A DNA stretch of 64,000 nt from Avibacterium sp. 21-586 (GTDB lineage Bacteria > Pseudomonadota > Gammaproteobacteria > Enterobacterales > Pasteurellaceae): positions 1,552,001-1,616,000 of the forward strand of contig NZ_JAKKOD010000001.1 in the NCBI RefSeq assembly GCF_026226775.1. Direction: 5' to 3'. Positions 52,598-62,140 of this stretch are shown here, piece by piece (position 1 is the first letter of the stretch; every line of letters begins with the position of its first letter). Under the pieces are notes generated by a model that saw only the letters and a list, made by a program, of their open reading frames with translations, had not been told where the DNA came from and did no database searches. A program made the translations under genes and the position numbers.

Positions 52598-53113
52598 ATG
52601 AAATTTCAATTTGGCTATATAGAATGGCAAGAAGATGAAGGTTTTGATATTGAAATGATTCCAGCTATGGGGTGTTTAGAAAAAAGAGATATGACTCAGC
52701 CAGAATATTTTGAAACCTTTATGAAAGGTTATTATGACTATATGTTATTTATTCGCACAAATTTATCAGAGGTAAGGCATATAGAAAATCTAGAACGACA
52801 ACTTGAAGAAGCAAAAAAAAATGGAATAGAAGAAATCACCTTTTACGTGAAAGAATACTCAGAGAGTGAAGCAGATGCTTGGAAATTCGTTATCAACGCT
52901 AATGAAACCAAGTTTTTTAAGCCTCATCGGAATGTAGAAAATGACGAACATTTCCATAACACCGCCATACCCACAGAACTATTTTTAGCGTTACTTAAGG
53001 AATGGAAGATCTATATTGAAAGTGGCAGCCAAGAAGAAAAGATAGTAGATATTCCGTTTGCTTATGATGAAGCACTTTACCGCAGCACAGGAAAAATTCA
53101 GCGGAAGCAGTAA
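52598..53113 (+). CDS. Probable immunity protein, module 2
   Basis: 171 aa, paralogue of module 1 protein. Start KFQFGYIEWQEDEGFDIEM; the middle differs (NLSEVRHIENLERQLEEAKK; YVKEYSESEADAWKF), and the end KEWKIYIESGSQEEKIVDIP is the same. Its ATG follows the toxin-domain stop by one base with GGAGAATAAA as ribosome site. Even if the toxin is silent, this gene could protect against siblings secreting a matching toxin. Confidence 0.75.
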   Translation: MKFQFGYIEWQEDEGFDIEMIPAMGCLEKRDMTQPEYFETFMKGYYDYMLFIRTNLSEVRHIENLERQLEEAKKNGIEEITFYVKEYSESEADAWKFVINANETKFFKPHRNVENDEHFHNTAIPTELFLALLKEWKIYIESGSQEEKIVDIPFAYDEALYRSTGKIQRKQ

Positions 53114-53116
53114 ACA

Positions 53117-53158
53117 GCCAGTGCGGTGAAAATAACAGAAAAAAACACCGCACTTTTA
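53117..53158 (+). terminator. Uptake-signal hairpin ending module 2
   Basis: Same arrangement as after module 1: CAGCCAGTGCGGTG facing CACCGCACTTTTACAGGCT. Confidence 0.72.
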
Positions 53159-53170
53159 CAGGCTTCCTGA

Positions 53171-53575
53171 ACTAAAAAAATAGACATAGAGCATATACTA
53201 AAAGGCCATCTGAATAATCGCGGTAATGCGGTAGGCTATCATCACGAGCCAAGTGGCACACAAGCACGGGTAACGCAATATACCTCACCACCTAATGCCC
53301 AGGGGGTGTATAAAGGCAAAGTAGCCTTGCAAGGCAAAGACAGCAATCAATGGGTGCCCAAACGGGCAGAATCGACCTTTTTTCCACAATCGTGGTCGGA
53401 AGCAAGGGTGAAGTATGAAATCACTGAGGCGTATAAGAGAGGGGGAGATATTCAAAGTGATGGTAGCTTTATTGGAAAAACGCCATCAGGTATTCTAATC
53501 AAATTTGTACCACCACCGAAAAATAGTAAACTTGAGCAATGGCGAGGTTGGCCATTACAACAATTAGGAGAATAA
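53171..53575 (+). pseudogene. Orphan EndoU toxin domain, module 3
   Basis: EndoU domain from IDIEHILKGHLNN to LEQWRGWPLQQLGE. As in module 2 it lacks a start codon and the A7 junction puts the leader out of frame. Its tail is the most divergent (AYKRGGDIQSDGSFIGKTPS), in step with the most divergent immunity gene. Confidence 0.8.
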
Positions 53576-53576
53576 A

Positions 53577-54095
53577 ATGAAATTTAGATTTTTATATGCA
53601 GAATGGCAAGAAGATGAAGGTGCAGAAATAGAGATGCACCCTCGATTAGGGTTGATAGAAAAAAATGATATGCCCCAAGAAAAGAGATTTAAATCTTTTA
53701 TGGCTGGATATTTTGATTTTAAAATTTTTATTGAAACTCAACTATCAGAAGTAAAGCATATAGAAGATTTAGAAAAACAACTTGAAGAGGCAAAAAAAGC
53801 AGGAATAGAAGAAATTACCTTTTACGTGAAAGAATATTATCCAGATGATAAAGAAGTTCCAGCTAAATTCGTCATCAACGCCAATGAAACCAAGTTTTTT
53901 AACCCAATTGATAATGAAGCCAATCCAAATCATTTTGATGGCACCGCCATACCCACAGAACTATTTTTAGCGTTACTCAAGGAATGGAAAATCTATATTG
54001 AAAGCGGCAGCCAAGAGGAAAAGATAGTGGATATTCCCTTTGACTATGACGAAACGCTTTACCGCAGCACAGGAAAAATTCAGCGGAAGCAGTAA
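53577..54095 (+). CDS. Probable immunity protein, module 3
   Basis: 172 aa. Start KFRFLYAEWQEDEGAEIEM, followed by a distinct segment (HPRLGLIEKNDMPQEKRFKS) and ...KEYYPDDKEVPAKFVINANE; the C-terminal 50 residues match modules 1 and 2. It starts one base after the module 3 toxin stop. It is the most divergent of the three and pairs with the most divergent toxin tail. Confidence 0.75.
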   Translation: MKFRFLYAEWQEDEGAEIEMHPRLGLIEKNDMPQEKRFKSFMAGYFDFKIFIETQLSEVKHIEDLEKQLEEAKKAGIEEITFYVKEYYPDDKEVPAKFVINANETKFFNPIDNEANPNHFDGTAIPTELFLALLKEWKIYIESGSQEEKIVDIPFDYDETLYRSTGKIQRKQ

Positions 54096-54097
54096 AC

Positions 54098-54139
54098 AGC
54101 CAGTGCGGTGAAAATAACAGAAAAAACACCGCACTTTTA
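54098..54139 (+). terminator. Uptake-signal hairpin ending module 3
   Basis: CAGCCAGTGCGGTG facing CACCGCACTTTTACAGGCTG, as after the other modules. Confidence 0.72.
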
Positions 54140-54143
54140 CAGG

Positions 54144-54275
54144 CTGTCTGAACTGAAAAAAATAGACATAGAGCATATACTAAAAGGCCATCTGAATAAT
54201 CGAGGTAATGCGGTAGGCTTTCATCACGAACCAAGTGGCACTCAAGCACGAGCAATTTTTGGGAAAATCGGTTAA
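54144..54275 (+). pseudogene. Truncated EndoU domain, module 4
   Basis: Reads LSELKKIDIEHILKGHLNNR and GNAVGFHHEPSGTQARA, then leaves the family (IFGKIG, stop) at about 54252. It is the only orphan copy whose short leader is in frame with the domain. The array is cut here, followed by about 120 bp of unrelated sequence before rhlB. Confidence 0.8.
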
Positions 54276-54398
54276 ACTGAGGAAAGGAAAATGCCCTTAG
54301 TTGCATTCATTGAGCTAAAGGCATTGGATGTTTATTGCGGGTAAGATTATTTTTGGGATCTTTGTGCAACTGCTACATAATACTGCGATTTTTTGAGA

Positions 54399-55646
54399 TT
54401 AATAACGCTTTTTAAAATTGCGTTTATTGTTTTGATAATGGCTTTGCCCTGTGCGTTTGCGGTAAGGTTTTGGCAAATCGCTAAGTAGTGCTTGTGGATC
54501 ATATTGGCTCACTGGAATAGAATGCCCAATATATTCTTCAATGGCAGGTAAATTCATTGCATATTCTTCACACGCAAAACTAATGGATACGCCACTCTCA
54601 CCAGCGCGCCCTGTGCGTCCAATGCGGTGAACATAGTCTTCACAATCATCAGGCAAGTCATAATTGAATACATGAGTAACTTCAGGAATATGTAAACCAC
54701 GTGCGGCTACATCAGTTGCGACCAAAATATCTAGTTTGCCATCGGTGAATTGTTGCAAGAGGGCAAGGCGTTTTTTCTGTGCTACATCACCTGTGAGCAG
54801 TCCTACGCGATGCCCATCAGCGGCTAAATAGCCCCAAATTTCTTCGCAACGATGTTTAGTGTTGGAAAAAATAATGCAACGCTCTGGCCATTCTTCTTCC
54901 AACAAGGTCATTAATAACGCCATTTTGTCTTGGTTAGACGGATAAAACAGTTCCTCTTTAATACGGTGTCCTGTTTTTTGCAGTGGTTCAACTTCCACAT
55001 ATTCAGGATCATTCATATCTTCAAAGGCAAGCTCTCGCACTTTATAAGAAAGGGTAGCGGAAAAGAGCATTGTCAAGCGTTCAGCTGAGGGCGGACATTT
55101 CCGTAGTAAGTAGCGGATATCCTTGATAAAACCCAGATCAAACATTCGATCTGCTTCATCTAGCACCACTACTTCAATATCCGTTAAGCGAATAATCCCT
55201 TGTTTGACATAATCAATCACACGTCCAGTTGTGCCGATTAAAATATCAATGCCTTGTTCAATCACTTTAAGCTGTTTATCGTAACCATCACCTCCATAAG
55301 CTAGCCCCATTTTTAGCCCAGTGGCTTGTGAGAGTGCAGCGCCATCATTGCTAATTTGCACCGCAAGCTCACGTGTGGGTGCTAAAATTAACGCACGTGG
55401 TTGCGAGGCATTGTGCTGTGAATTTGCACTTAATAAATGATGAAAGGTCGCAGTGAGAAAAGCCATTGTTTTGCCGGTTCCGGTTTGCGCTTGCCCAGCT
55501 ACATCACGCCCTGCAAGGGTGATAGGCAAAGAAAGGGCTTGGATTGGCGTGCAGTATTCAAAACCGTTTTTTTCCAAACACTGTAATACAGTTGGATTTA
55601 AAGATAGATCAGCAAAACGTTGCTGAGTTAAATGATTATTTTGCAT
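54399..55646 (-). CDS. rhlB: DEAD-box RNA helicase RhlB
   Basis: Degradosome helicase that unwinds mRNA for RNase E/PNPase. 415 aa against 421 in E. coli. Q motif [20 protein letters not shown], Walker [12 protein letters not shown] near 55, [17 protein letters not shown] near 160 (DEAD), SAT near 197, and motif [12 protein letters not shown]. The short basic tail [20 protein letters not shown] is typical. It is monocistronic and convergent with the toxin array. Confidence 0.96.
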   Translation of the reverse strand: MQNNHLTQQRFADLSLNPTVLQCLEKNGFEYCTPIQALSLPITLAGRDVAGQAQTGTGKTMAFLTATFHHLLSANSQHNASQPRALILAPTRELAVQISNDGAALSQATGLKMGLAYGGDGYDKQLKVIEQGIDILIGTTGRVIDYVKQGIIRLTDIEVVVLDEADRMFDLGFIKDIRYLLRKCPPSAERLTMLFSATLSYKVRELAFEDMNDPEYVEVEPLQKTGHRIKEELFYPSNQDKMALLMTLLEEEWPERCIIFSNTKHRCEEIWGYLAADGHRVGLLTGDVAQKKRLALLQQFTDGKLDILVATDVAARGLHIPEVTHVFNYDLPDDCEDYVHRIGRTGRAGESGVSISFACEEYAMNLPAIEEYIGHSIPVSQYDPQALLSDLPKPYRKRTGQSHYQNNKRNFKKRY

Positions 55647-56113
55647 AGTTATCTTGCTATCTTAGCGTTAGCTAGGGAAAAATTTTGCTAAGCATAGCAC
55701 GAAGGGGAAAAATTCCCAAAAATTCTTATTAGAAAACTCGCGTTATTGAAAATAAAGATGGTAATTTACGGCATTTAACGATGTAGCGTCAGAGAAGGAT
55801 TTTTTGTCATCTCTATTTGATTTTATAGTCACTTAAAATGACTAAGTCTATCTAATTAGACTGTACTTTAGTAAGCATTATAATATGCCATTTTTGTAAC
55901 AATAATAACTCTCGTGAGATGTTTGCAACAAAAACTTTGATCAATCGCAAGGAATAGCGAAATACCCCTGAAAAATACAAATGAATTTGTTATTTTCATA
56001 TATGAAAAACTTTCTTGTAATTCATTATCATATTGTTTTTAATGAGAAAAATTATCATTTATTACTTAAGTTTATTTGTTGTATAACATTGATCAATGTA
56101 TGGAGTGATTATC
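55647..56113 (+). other. Regulatory gap upstream of nrfA
   Basis: 467 bp between divergent rhlB and nrfA, with no gene. It contains two TTGATCAA palindromes (55937-55944, 56089-56096), which include FNR half-sites TTGAT/ATCAA but not the full spaced consensus. It also holds a NarP/NarL-like heptamer TACCCCT at 55963-55969. Anaerobic, nitrite-responsive control of nrf genes is established in relatives; which of these sites is used here is inference. Confidence 0.45.
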
Positions 56114-57607
56114 GTGAACATTTTCAGAAAAACGTTAGCTTCTCTGGCAATGGCTGGATTAACTTTAGTTGCAGCTCAGTCAGTCGTGGCTGCGGACAAT
56201 AGCGCAGCGGAAAAACGCGCCGCAACTCGTGAGGAATTAGCAAAACCAAATCCTGATTTAAACATTGAAGTAATCAGTGAAAAATTTGCTGAAAAATATC
56301 CAAAACAATATAACAGTTGGGCGGCAACTGCAGAATCTACGGACATTATTCCAGCAATTGAAGTTGATCCTAGAATGATCGTAATGTGGGGCGGTTATGC
56401 GTTCTCAAAAGAATATAACAAACCTCGCGGTCACTTTTATACCGTAACTGACGTGCGTAATATTTTATGTACAGGTGCACCTTTTGATGCCAATAGTGGT
56501 CCACAGCCAATGGCGTGCTGGACTTGTAAAGGCCCAGATGTACCACGCTTAATTGCTGAATGGGGAGAAGAGGGATACTTCAATGGTAAATGGGCAAAAG
56601 GAGGAAGTGAAATTGTCAATAATATTGGTTGCGCAGATTGTCACGACACCACATCAAAAGATTTTGTAGAAGGCAAGCCTGCTTTACGCATTGCTCGTCC
56701 GCACGTCTTACGTGCCTTAGATACCATTGGCAAAGATTTTGCTCACTTAGACAAAACAGACAAACGCGGTGCGATTTGTGCTAACTGCCACGTTGAATAT
56801 TACTTTGATAAAAAAGTCGTAAACAATGTTGTGTTCCCTTGGATGAACGGAGTGGGTGTCGATAATATGGAACAATATTATGACAATATTGAATTCTATG
56901 ATTGGATTCACTCCCTTTCTAAAACCCCTATGCTAAAAGCACAGCACCCAGACTATGAAACTTGGTTACAAGGCACACACGGTAAAAATGGCGTAACCTG
57001 TGTGGATTGCCATATGCCAAAAGTACAAGGGGCTGATGGTAAAGTTTACACTGACCACAAAATTGGTAATCCGCTTGATTCTTTTGAAAACACCTGTGCA
57101 AACTGCCACGATCAAAGTAAAGAAACTTTAACCAAAGTGGTGGCAGGTCATAAAAAAGACATCAAAGATGTGATGATTAAACTTGAAGACCAAATCGTGA
57201 AAGCGCACTTTGAAGCGAAAGCGGCTTGGGACGCAGGTGCAACAGAAGAAGAAATGAAACCAGCATTACAAGCTATCCGTCACGCACAATGGCGCTGGGA
57301 TTATTCTGCAGCAGGCCACGGTGGTCATATTCACGCACCAGATATTATCTTAAAAACCATTGCAACAGGCTTAGATCGTATTGCTGACGCGCGTACTAAA
57401 TTAGCGATTATTCTCACCAAACACAGTGTGAAACAGCCAATCAATTACCCAGATATTTCAACAGCTGAAAATGCGTGGAAAGCAATGGGCATTGATATTG
57501 AAAAAGAACGTGCAGCGAAAGCGAAATTCCTCAAAGAAGTTGTTCCACAATGGAATAAAGAAGCGTTAGAAAAAGGCTTAATGGAGAAAGCTCCACCAGC
57601 AAAATAA
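56114..57607 (+). CDS. nrfA: Ammonia-forming cytochrome c nitrite reductase NrfA
   Basis: Periplasmic pentahaem enzyme reducing nitrite to ammonium with six electrons. 497 aa from the GTG at 56114, chosen because GGAG lies 8 nt upstream. The ATG at 56096 lies inside a TTGATCAA box and has no ribosome site. After a signal peptide ([19 protein letters not shown]), the active-site haem motif CWTCK is followed by CADCH, CANCH, CVDCH and CANCH. Late [20 protein letters not shown] holds distal haem ligands. First gene of nrfABCD. Confidence 0.97.
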   Translation: MNIFRKTLASLAMAGLTLVAAQSVVAADNSAAEKRAATREELAKPNPDLNIEVISEKFAEKYPKQYNSWAATAESTDIIPAIEVDPRMIVMWGGYAFSKEYNKPRGHFYTVTDVRNILCTGAPFDANSGPQPMACWTCKGPDVPRLIAEWGEEGYFNGKWAKGGSEIVNNIGCADCHDTTSKDFVEGKPALRIARPHVLRALDTIGKDFAHLDKTDKRGAICANCHVEYYFDKKVVNNVVFPWMNGVGVDNMEQYYDNIEFYDWIHSLSKTPMLKAQHPDYETWLQGTHGKNGVTCVDCHMPKVQGADGKVYTDHKIGNPLDSFENTCANCHDQSKETLTKVVAGHKKDIKDVMIKLEDQIVKAHFEAKAAWDAGATEEEMKPALQAIRHAQWRWDYSAAGHGGHIHAPDIILKTIATGLDRIADARTKLAIILTKHSVKQPINYPDISTAENAWKAMGIDIEKERAAKAKFLKEVVPQWNKEALEKGLMEKAPPAK

Positions 57608-57618
57608 GCCAAAAAGTA

Positions 57619-57683
57619 ACCGCACTTTATTAAGTGCCGACTTAGGAAGATACCTTAAAGTGGGAAGAAAACTAAAGTGCGGT
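57619..57683 (+). repeat. Inverted uptake-signal pair between nrfA and nrfB
   Basis: ACCGCACTTTA (57619-57629) and TAAAGTGCGGT (57673-57683) are perfect inverted repeats separated by 43 nt. Within the operon they may lower nrfBCD relative to nrfA. Confidence 0.7.
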
Positions 57684-57715
57684 CTATTTTGAACGAAAAT
57701 TTGAGGTAATAAGAA

Positions 57716-58339
57716 ATGAACGTTGTATTAAAGAAAATGGTAACGCTTACCGCCTTATTAGGGGCGATGATCTTGGCTTTGCCTGCACAAGCTAATACAG
57801 AAAACACTGAATTAAGCTATCAACCTACGTTAGAAAATCAGCGTAATCCAAATGAATACTGTGCGAAATGCCACAAATTAGAAGCCACTGATGAACAATC
57901 TGGCGGTGATTTACATTTTGGTAAATTCCACGGTACGCACTTATCCAAAACCAATCCAAGCACAGGCAAGCCAATTACTTGTGTGAGCTGCCACGGTAAT
58001 ATCTCTGAAAATCACCGCCGTGGTGCAAAAGATGTAATGCGTTTTGAAAGCGATATTTTCTCTGACAAAAAACCAATGTTCTCTGTACAAGAGCAAAATC
58101 AGGTTTGCTTCTCTTGCCACCGTCCTGAAAAATTACGCGAGAAACTTTGGGCGCACGATGTTCACGCAATGAAATTGCCTTGTGCTGCGTGCCATACCTT
58201 GCACCCAGAAAAAGACGCAATGAAAGGCATTGAGAAAAAACAACGCGTTAAACTTTGCGTAGATTGTCACGGAGAACAACAAAAACGCAAAGCCTTAAAA
58301 GATCTTGACCCGACCAGCGAACAAAAGGATAACAAATGA
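57716..58339 (+). CDS. nrfB: Pentahaem cytochrome NrfB
   Basis: Periplasmic electron carrier feeding NrfA. 207 aa with a signal peptide (LTALLGAMILALPAQA) and five CxxCH sites: CAKCH, CVSCH, CFSCH, CAACH, CVDCH. Its stop overlaps the nrfC start (ATGA), so translation is coupled. Confidence 0.95.
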   Translation: MNVVLKKMVTLTALLGAMILALPAQANTENTELSYQPTLENQRNPNEYCAKCHKLEATDEQSGGDLHFGKFHGTHLSKTNPSTGKPITCVSCHGNISENHRRGAKDVMRFESDIFSDKKPMFSVQEQNQVCFSCHRPEKLREKLWAHDVHAMKLPCAACHTLHPEKDAMKGIEKKQRVKLCVDCHGEQQKRKALKDLDPTSEQKDNK

Positions 58340-59013
58340 CAACTTGCTCACGCCGTAATTTTGTTTCTGGAATGGGCGCTTTGATCCTAATGACAGGAAC
58401 AACAATTAAGTCAGTAGCACAAGATAAGGCAGAAGAAAAGCCAATTCGTTATGCAATGTTGCACGATGAAACCGCTTGTATTGGTTGTACCGCTTGTATG
58501 GATGCGTGTCGCGAAACCAACCAAGTGCCAGAAGGCGTTTCGCGTTTAGAAATTATTCGTAGCGAACCTTATGGCGAGTTTCCTGACGTGAAATATGAAT
58601 TTTTCCGGCATTCGTGCCAGCATTGTACCAATGCACCTTGTGTTGCTGTGTGTCCAACAGGGGCTTCTTATATTGACGCTTCCACAGGTATTGTTGATGT
58701 CAACAAAGATCTCTGTGTTGGCTGCCAATACTGTATTGCCGTATGTCCATACCGCGTGCGTTTTATCCACCCAGTGTATAAATCCGCCGATAAATGTAAC
58801 TTCTGTCGCGATACGAATTTGGCAAAAGGCAAACAGCCCGCTTGTGTAGAGGCTTGCCCAACTAAAGCCCTAACCTTTGGTGATACCAACAATCCGCAAA
58901 GTGAAATTTCTTTGAAACTGAAAGAAAAACAAACCTATCGTACAAAAGTTGAATTAGGTACAGATCCAAATCTTTACCACGTTCCAGCTAGAGCAGGGGA
59001 GATCAGACGATGA
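58336..59013 (+). CDS. nrfC: Iron-sulphur protein NrfC
   Basis: Exported ferredoxin-like subunit passing electrons from NrfD to NrfB. 225 aa. A twin-arginine signal SRRNFVSGMGALILMTG begins at residue 5. Four 4Fe-4S clusters are coded by CIGCTACMDAC, CQHCTNAPCVAVCP, CVGCQYCIAVCP and CNFC...CVEACP. It overlaps nrfB and nrfD by 4 bp on each side. Confidence 0.96.
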   Translation: MTTCSRRNFVSGMGALILMTGTTIKSVAQDKAEEKPIRYAMLHDETACIGCTACMDACRETNQVPEGVSRLEIIRSEPYGEFPDVKYEFFRHSCQHCTNAPCVAVCPTGASYIDASTGIVDVNKDLCVGCQYCIAVCPYRVRFIHPVYKSADKCNFCRDTNLAKGKQPACVEACPTKALTFGDTNNPQSEISLKLKEKQTYRTKVELGTDPNLYHVPARAGEIRR

Positions 59014-59972
59014 ACAGTCCATTTCATTTCCCATCTTTAGTGTGGGACGGGCCAATTGCGATTTATCTCTTTTTATTAGGGATTTCTGCAGGGGCAACAA
59101 TGCTTGCGGTATTGCTAAAACGTGCAGGATTGGCAGGGGAATGCCCGGAAGAAAACAATATCTTAAAGGTTAATGCCTTGCTCGCACCGATTAGCATTAC
59201 CATTGGTTTATTGCTATTGATTTTCCACTTAACCAAACCTTGGACATTCTGGTACTTAATGTTCAATTATCATCATACCTCGATTATGTCCGCAGGGGTG
59301 ATGTTGTTCCAAGTGTATATGCTGTTCTTGGTGTTATGGTTAGCGATTATCTTCAAATCACTGGTGTTGAGCCTTGTGAAACGCGTTGTGCCGAAACTGG
59401 CTAATCTTGCAGAGAAAATCATTGATATTACTGCTAAATTTACTAATGCCATTGAGATCATTACTTTATTGCTCAGTGTGGCATTAGGGGCATATACAGG
59501 GTTCTTGCTTTCTGCATTAGTGAGCTATCCAATGCTAAATAACCCTGTCTTGCCGGTGTTATTCTTGGCATCAGGTACGTCATCGGGTATTGCAGCATTG
59601 ATCTTCTTCACCATTTTATGCACCAAAGAAAGTACTCATTCTAAAAGCTTGGCGTTCTTACATAAATTTGAACAGCCAGTGGTGTTGATTGAAGCCTTCT
59701 TATTGTTCGCTTTCTTCTTTGGTTTATACCTTGGTGGTGGACAAAAAACCGTGGCATTTCACACCGCACTTTCTGGAGGCTTCTGGGCGAATGTCTTCTG
59801 GATCGGCGTGGTAGGCATTGGGATTGTGTTACCCCTCTTACTTAACGCGGTTGCTGGTGAGAAACTTAAACACCAAAAAGGCTTTATGCTGATTGTGGCA
59901 GGATTGGGCTTAATCGGCGTACTTTGCTTGCGTTATTTCATTCTATACGCAGGGCAAATGACTTTAGCCTAA
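59010..59972 (+). CDS. nrfD: Quinol-oxidising membrane subunit NrfD
   Basis: Integral membrane protein that takes electrons from menaquinol and hands them to NrfC. 320 aa with eight hydrophobic helices. The start PFHFPSLVWDGPIAIYLFLL and HLTKPWTFWYLMFNYHHTS are typical of the NrfD/PsrC family. Last gene of the structural operon. Confidence 0.94.
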   Translation: MNSPFHFPSLVWDGPIAIYLFLLGISAGATMLAVLLKRAGLAGECPEENNILKVNALLAPISITIGLLLLIFHLTKPWTFWYLMFNYHHTSIMSAGVMLFQVYMLFLVLWLAIIFKSLVLSLVKRVVPKLANLAEKIIDITAKFTNAIEIITLLLSVALGAYTGFLLSALVSYPMLNNPVLPVLFLASGTSSGIAALIFFTILCTKESTHSKSLAFLHKFEQPVVLIEAFLLFAFFFGLYLGGGQKTVAFHTALSGGFWANVFWIGVVGIGIVLPLLLNAVAGEKLKHQKGFMLIVAGLGLIGVLCLRYFILYAGQMTLA

Positions 59973-60217
59973 CCAAAACCCATCAATGATTATCAGGGCG
60001 AACCAAGGTGTTCGCCTTTGTTTTAATCGTGTTTTTTGCTGTAAATTTTCTAATGGCAAAGGGAAAACTGGCGAGAAAAATCATTTGCAGAAAATAAAGT
60101 GCGGTGCATTTTTATCACTGATTAAATTCAGAATAAGCTTGATGATTTTTCTGCATAACACAATGACATTGCTACGCATTTTCTCTAAAATACACAACAA
60201 ATTAACCAACGAATATA
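59973..60217 (+). other. 245-bp gap between nrfD and nrfE
   Basis: Non-coding, with a single uptake signal (AAGTGCGGT near 60098-60106). It probably separates the structural from the assembly operon; no clear terminator or promoter was found. Confidence 0.45.
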
Positions 60218-62140
60218 ATGATGATCCCAGAACTTGCTTTTCTTGCTTTACTTTTTGCACTTGTTTCCGCCTTGCTGTTGGCGATTGTGCCGCATATTGG
60301 GATTAAACAAGGCAATCCACGCCTAATTACATCGGCGTGGAATTTGAGTTATCTATTTGGGATTTTTACCACTCTGTCCTTGCTTGGACTAGCTTATTGC
60401 TTTGCGACTGATGATTTTTCCGTGCAATATGTGGCAGTGCATTCTAATTCTGCCTTACCGCAATTTTTCAAAATTGCTGCCACTTGGGGCGGACACGAAG
60501 GCTCAATGCTGTTTTGGCTATTTTCGTTGGGATTATGGACAATGGCATTTGCCTTTTTTAGTCGTAAAATCGACCCTATTATTGCCAGTCGAACCTTGTC
60601 TATTTTAGGCTTGCTGTGTTTTGGCTTTGCACTGTTTATCGTATTTTTCTCCAATCCTTTTGAGCGTTTATTTCCTAGCCCTTTGGAAGGGCGTGATCTT
60701 AACCCGATGCTGCAAGATGTAGGGTTAATTTTCCACCCACCGTTGCTTTATTTTGGCTATGTAGGCTTTGCGGTGAATTTTGCTCTCACCCTTGCCACCT
60801 TGTTAAGCGGACATTTTGATGCCGCGCTGGCTCGCTGGACACGTCCTTGGGTGCTGGTTTCTTGGTTCTTTTTAACCTTAGGCATAATGCTCGGCGCGTG
60901 GTGGGCATATTATGAGCTTGGCTGGGGTGGCTGGTGGTTCTGGGACCCAGTTGAAAACGCTTCATTAATGCCTTGGTTGCTTGGGCTAGGGCTATTGCAT
61001 AGTTTATCCGTGAGCGAACAACGTGGCGTTTTCCATTATTGGACGATTTTATTTTCCCTGTTTGCCTTTGCGTTCAGTTTATTAGGTACGTTTATTGTGC
61101 GTTCCGGCGTGCTAACTTCTGTACACGCTTTTGCCATGGACGGAGAGCGGGGAATGGCGTTGTTAATGCTCTTTTTCTTGCTCACAACTTGCTCGCTCAC
61201 CTTATTTGCGCTGAAAGTGAATGTGCACCCAAGTGAAAATAGTACGGTGCATTTTTCCTTTTTTTCTAAAGAAAGCCTAATGCTCATTGCCAATATTTTG
61301 GTGGCGGTCGCCACGGCAAGCGTATTTTTAGGCACATTTTATCCAATGCTGTTTAGCACAATGGGCTGGGGTTCGATTTCTGTCGGCGCGCCTTACTTTA
61401 ACACCATTTTCTTGCCTCTTATTGTGCTGGCATTGCTGGCGATGATTTTTGTCGTCAGTGCATTTTGGAAAAAAATCCACCGCACTTTGTTGCGCCGCAA
61501 TGTCTTATTGCTAATTCCTGCCTGTGGGCTTGCTTATGCAATGATTGCATTCACCATTCAAAATGATGAAACCTTACATTTTCAGGCCTTGCCCTTTGCG
61601 TTAATTAGTTTGGCGTTTTGGTTGCTTGGCGTTACCCTTTGGGGCGCGTGGCGATCCCTTTCTTTAAAGCGTTGGGCAATGGTGATCGCCCATTGTGGAC
61701 TAGCACTTACGGTGATTGGCGCAACAATGTCGAGCTATTTTGCCAGTGAAATTGGTGTGCGTTTATCGCCTAATCAAAGCCAAATGCTCAACGGCTATGC
61801 GTTTCACTACCTTGGTTTTCGTAATAAACTCGGGCCGAATTACACCAGCGAAGTGGCACAATTTGAGATAACAAAAAACGGCGAAAAAATCACCGCACTT
61901 TATCCTGAACGCCGTTATTACGAAGTGCGCACGATGAATATGTCGGAAGTGGGGCTATATTGGAACTTGCTTGGCGATATTTATATTGTAATGGGTGATA
62001 AACTTGGCGCGGGCGAATTTTCGTTCCGTCTGCATTACAAGCCTTTTGTTCGCTGGCTGTGGATTGGCGCAACCTTAATGGCGTTTGGTGCATTATTGAG
62101 TGCCTTTGCCTTACGCACAAGGAGAGCGAAAGATGAATAG
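60218..62140 (+). CDS. nrfE: Haem lyase subunit NrfE (CcmF family)
   Basis: Membrane component attaching haem to the atypical CWTCK motif of NrfA. 640 aa with about 14-15 membrane helices. The tryptophan-rich haem-binding segment [20 protein letters not shown] is near residue 231-250. Also visible are [12 protein letters not shown] near 90 and [15 protein letters not shown]. It overlaps the next gene by 8 bp. The context with nrfF/nrfG distinguishes it from the general CcmF. Confidence 0.92.
   Translation: MMIPELAFLALLFALVSALLLAIVPHIGIKQGNPRLITSAWNLSYLFGIFTTLSLLGLAYCFATDDFSVQYVAVHSNSALPQFFKIAATWGGHEGSMLFWLFSLGLWTMAFAFFSRKIDPIIASRTLSILGLLCFGFALFIVFFSNPFERLFPSPLEGRDLNPMLQDVGLIFHPPLLYFGYVGFAVNFALTLATLLSGHFDAALARWTRPWVLVSWFFLTLGIMLGAWWAYYELGWGGWWFWDPVENASLMPWLLGLGLLHSLSVSEQRGVFHYWTILFSLFAFAFSLLGTFIVRSGVLTSVHAFAMDGERGMALLMLFFLLTTCSLTLFALKVNVHPSENSTVHFSFFSKESLMLIANILVAVATASVFLGTFYPMLFSTMGWGSISVGAPYFNTIFLPLIVLALLAMIFVVSAFWKKIHRTLLRRNVLLLIPACGLAYAMIAFTIQNDETLHFQALPFALISLAFWLLGVTLWGAWRSLSLKRWAMVIAHCGLALTVIGATMSSYFASEIGVRLSPNQSQMLNGYAFHYLGFRNKLGPNYTSEVAQFEITKNGEKITALYPERRYYEVRTMNMSEVGLYWNLLGDIYIVMGDKLGAGEFSFRLHYKPFVRWLWIGATLMAFGALLSAFALRTRRAKDE

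Larger units (their letters stand above)
51211..54275 (+). repeat. Tandem array of EndoU toxin/immunity modules
   Basis: The toxin core ATAGACATAGA begins at 51223, 52198, 53180 and 54162, a period of 975, 982 and 982 bp. Each full unit is EndoU domain, immunity gene, then an uptake-signal hairpin. Units 1-3 are complete; unit 4 ends about 90 bp into its EndoU domain. The toxin 5' two-thirds and the immunity 3' third are nearly identical between units, while the toxin tail and the first two-thirds of the immunity gene vary. Confidence 0.93.

Noticed and set aside
51211-54275. Repeats considered as a CRISPR or satellite array
   Set aside because: Units are ~980 bp and contain coding modules with ribosome sites; no short spaced repeats are present.
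59986-60306. 106-codon frame between nrfD and nrfE
   Set aside because: It includes an uptake signal, overlaps the nrfE start out of frame and resembles no family.
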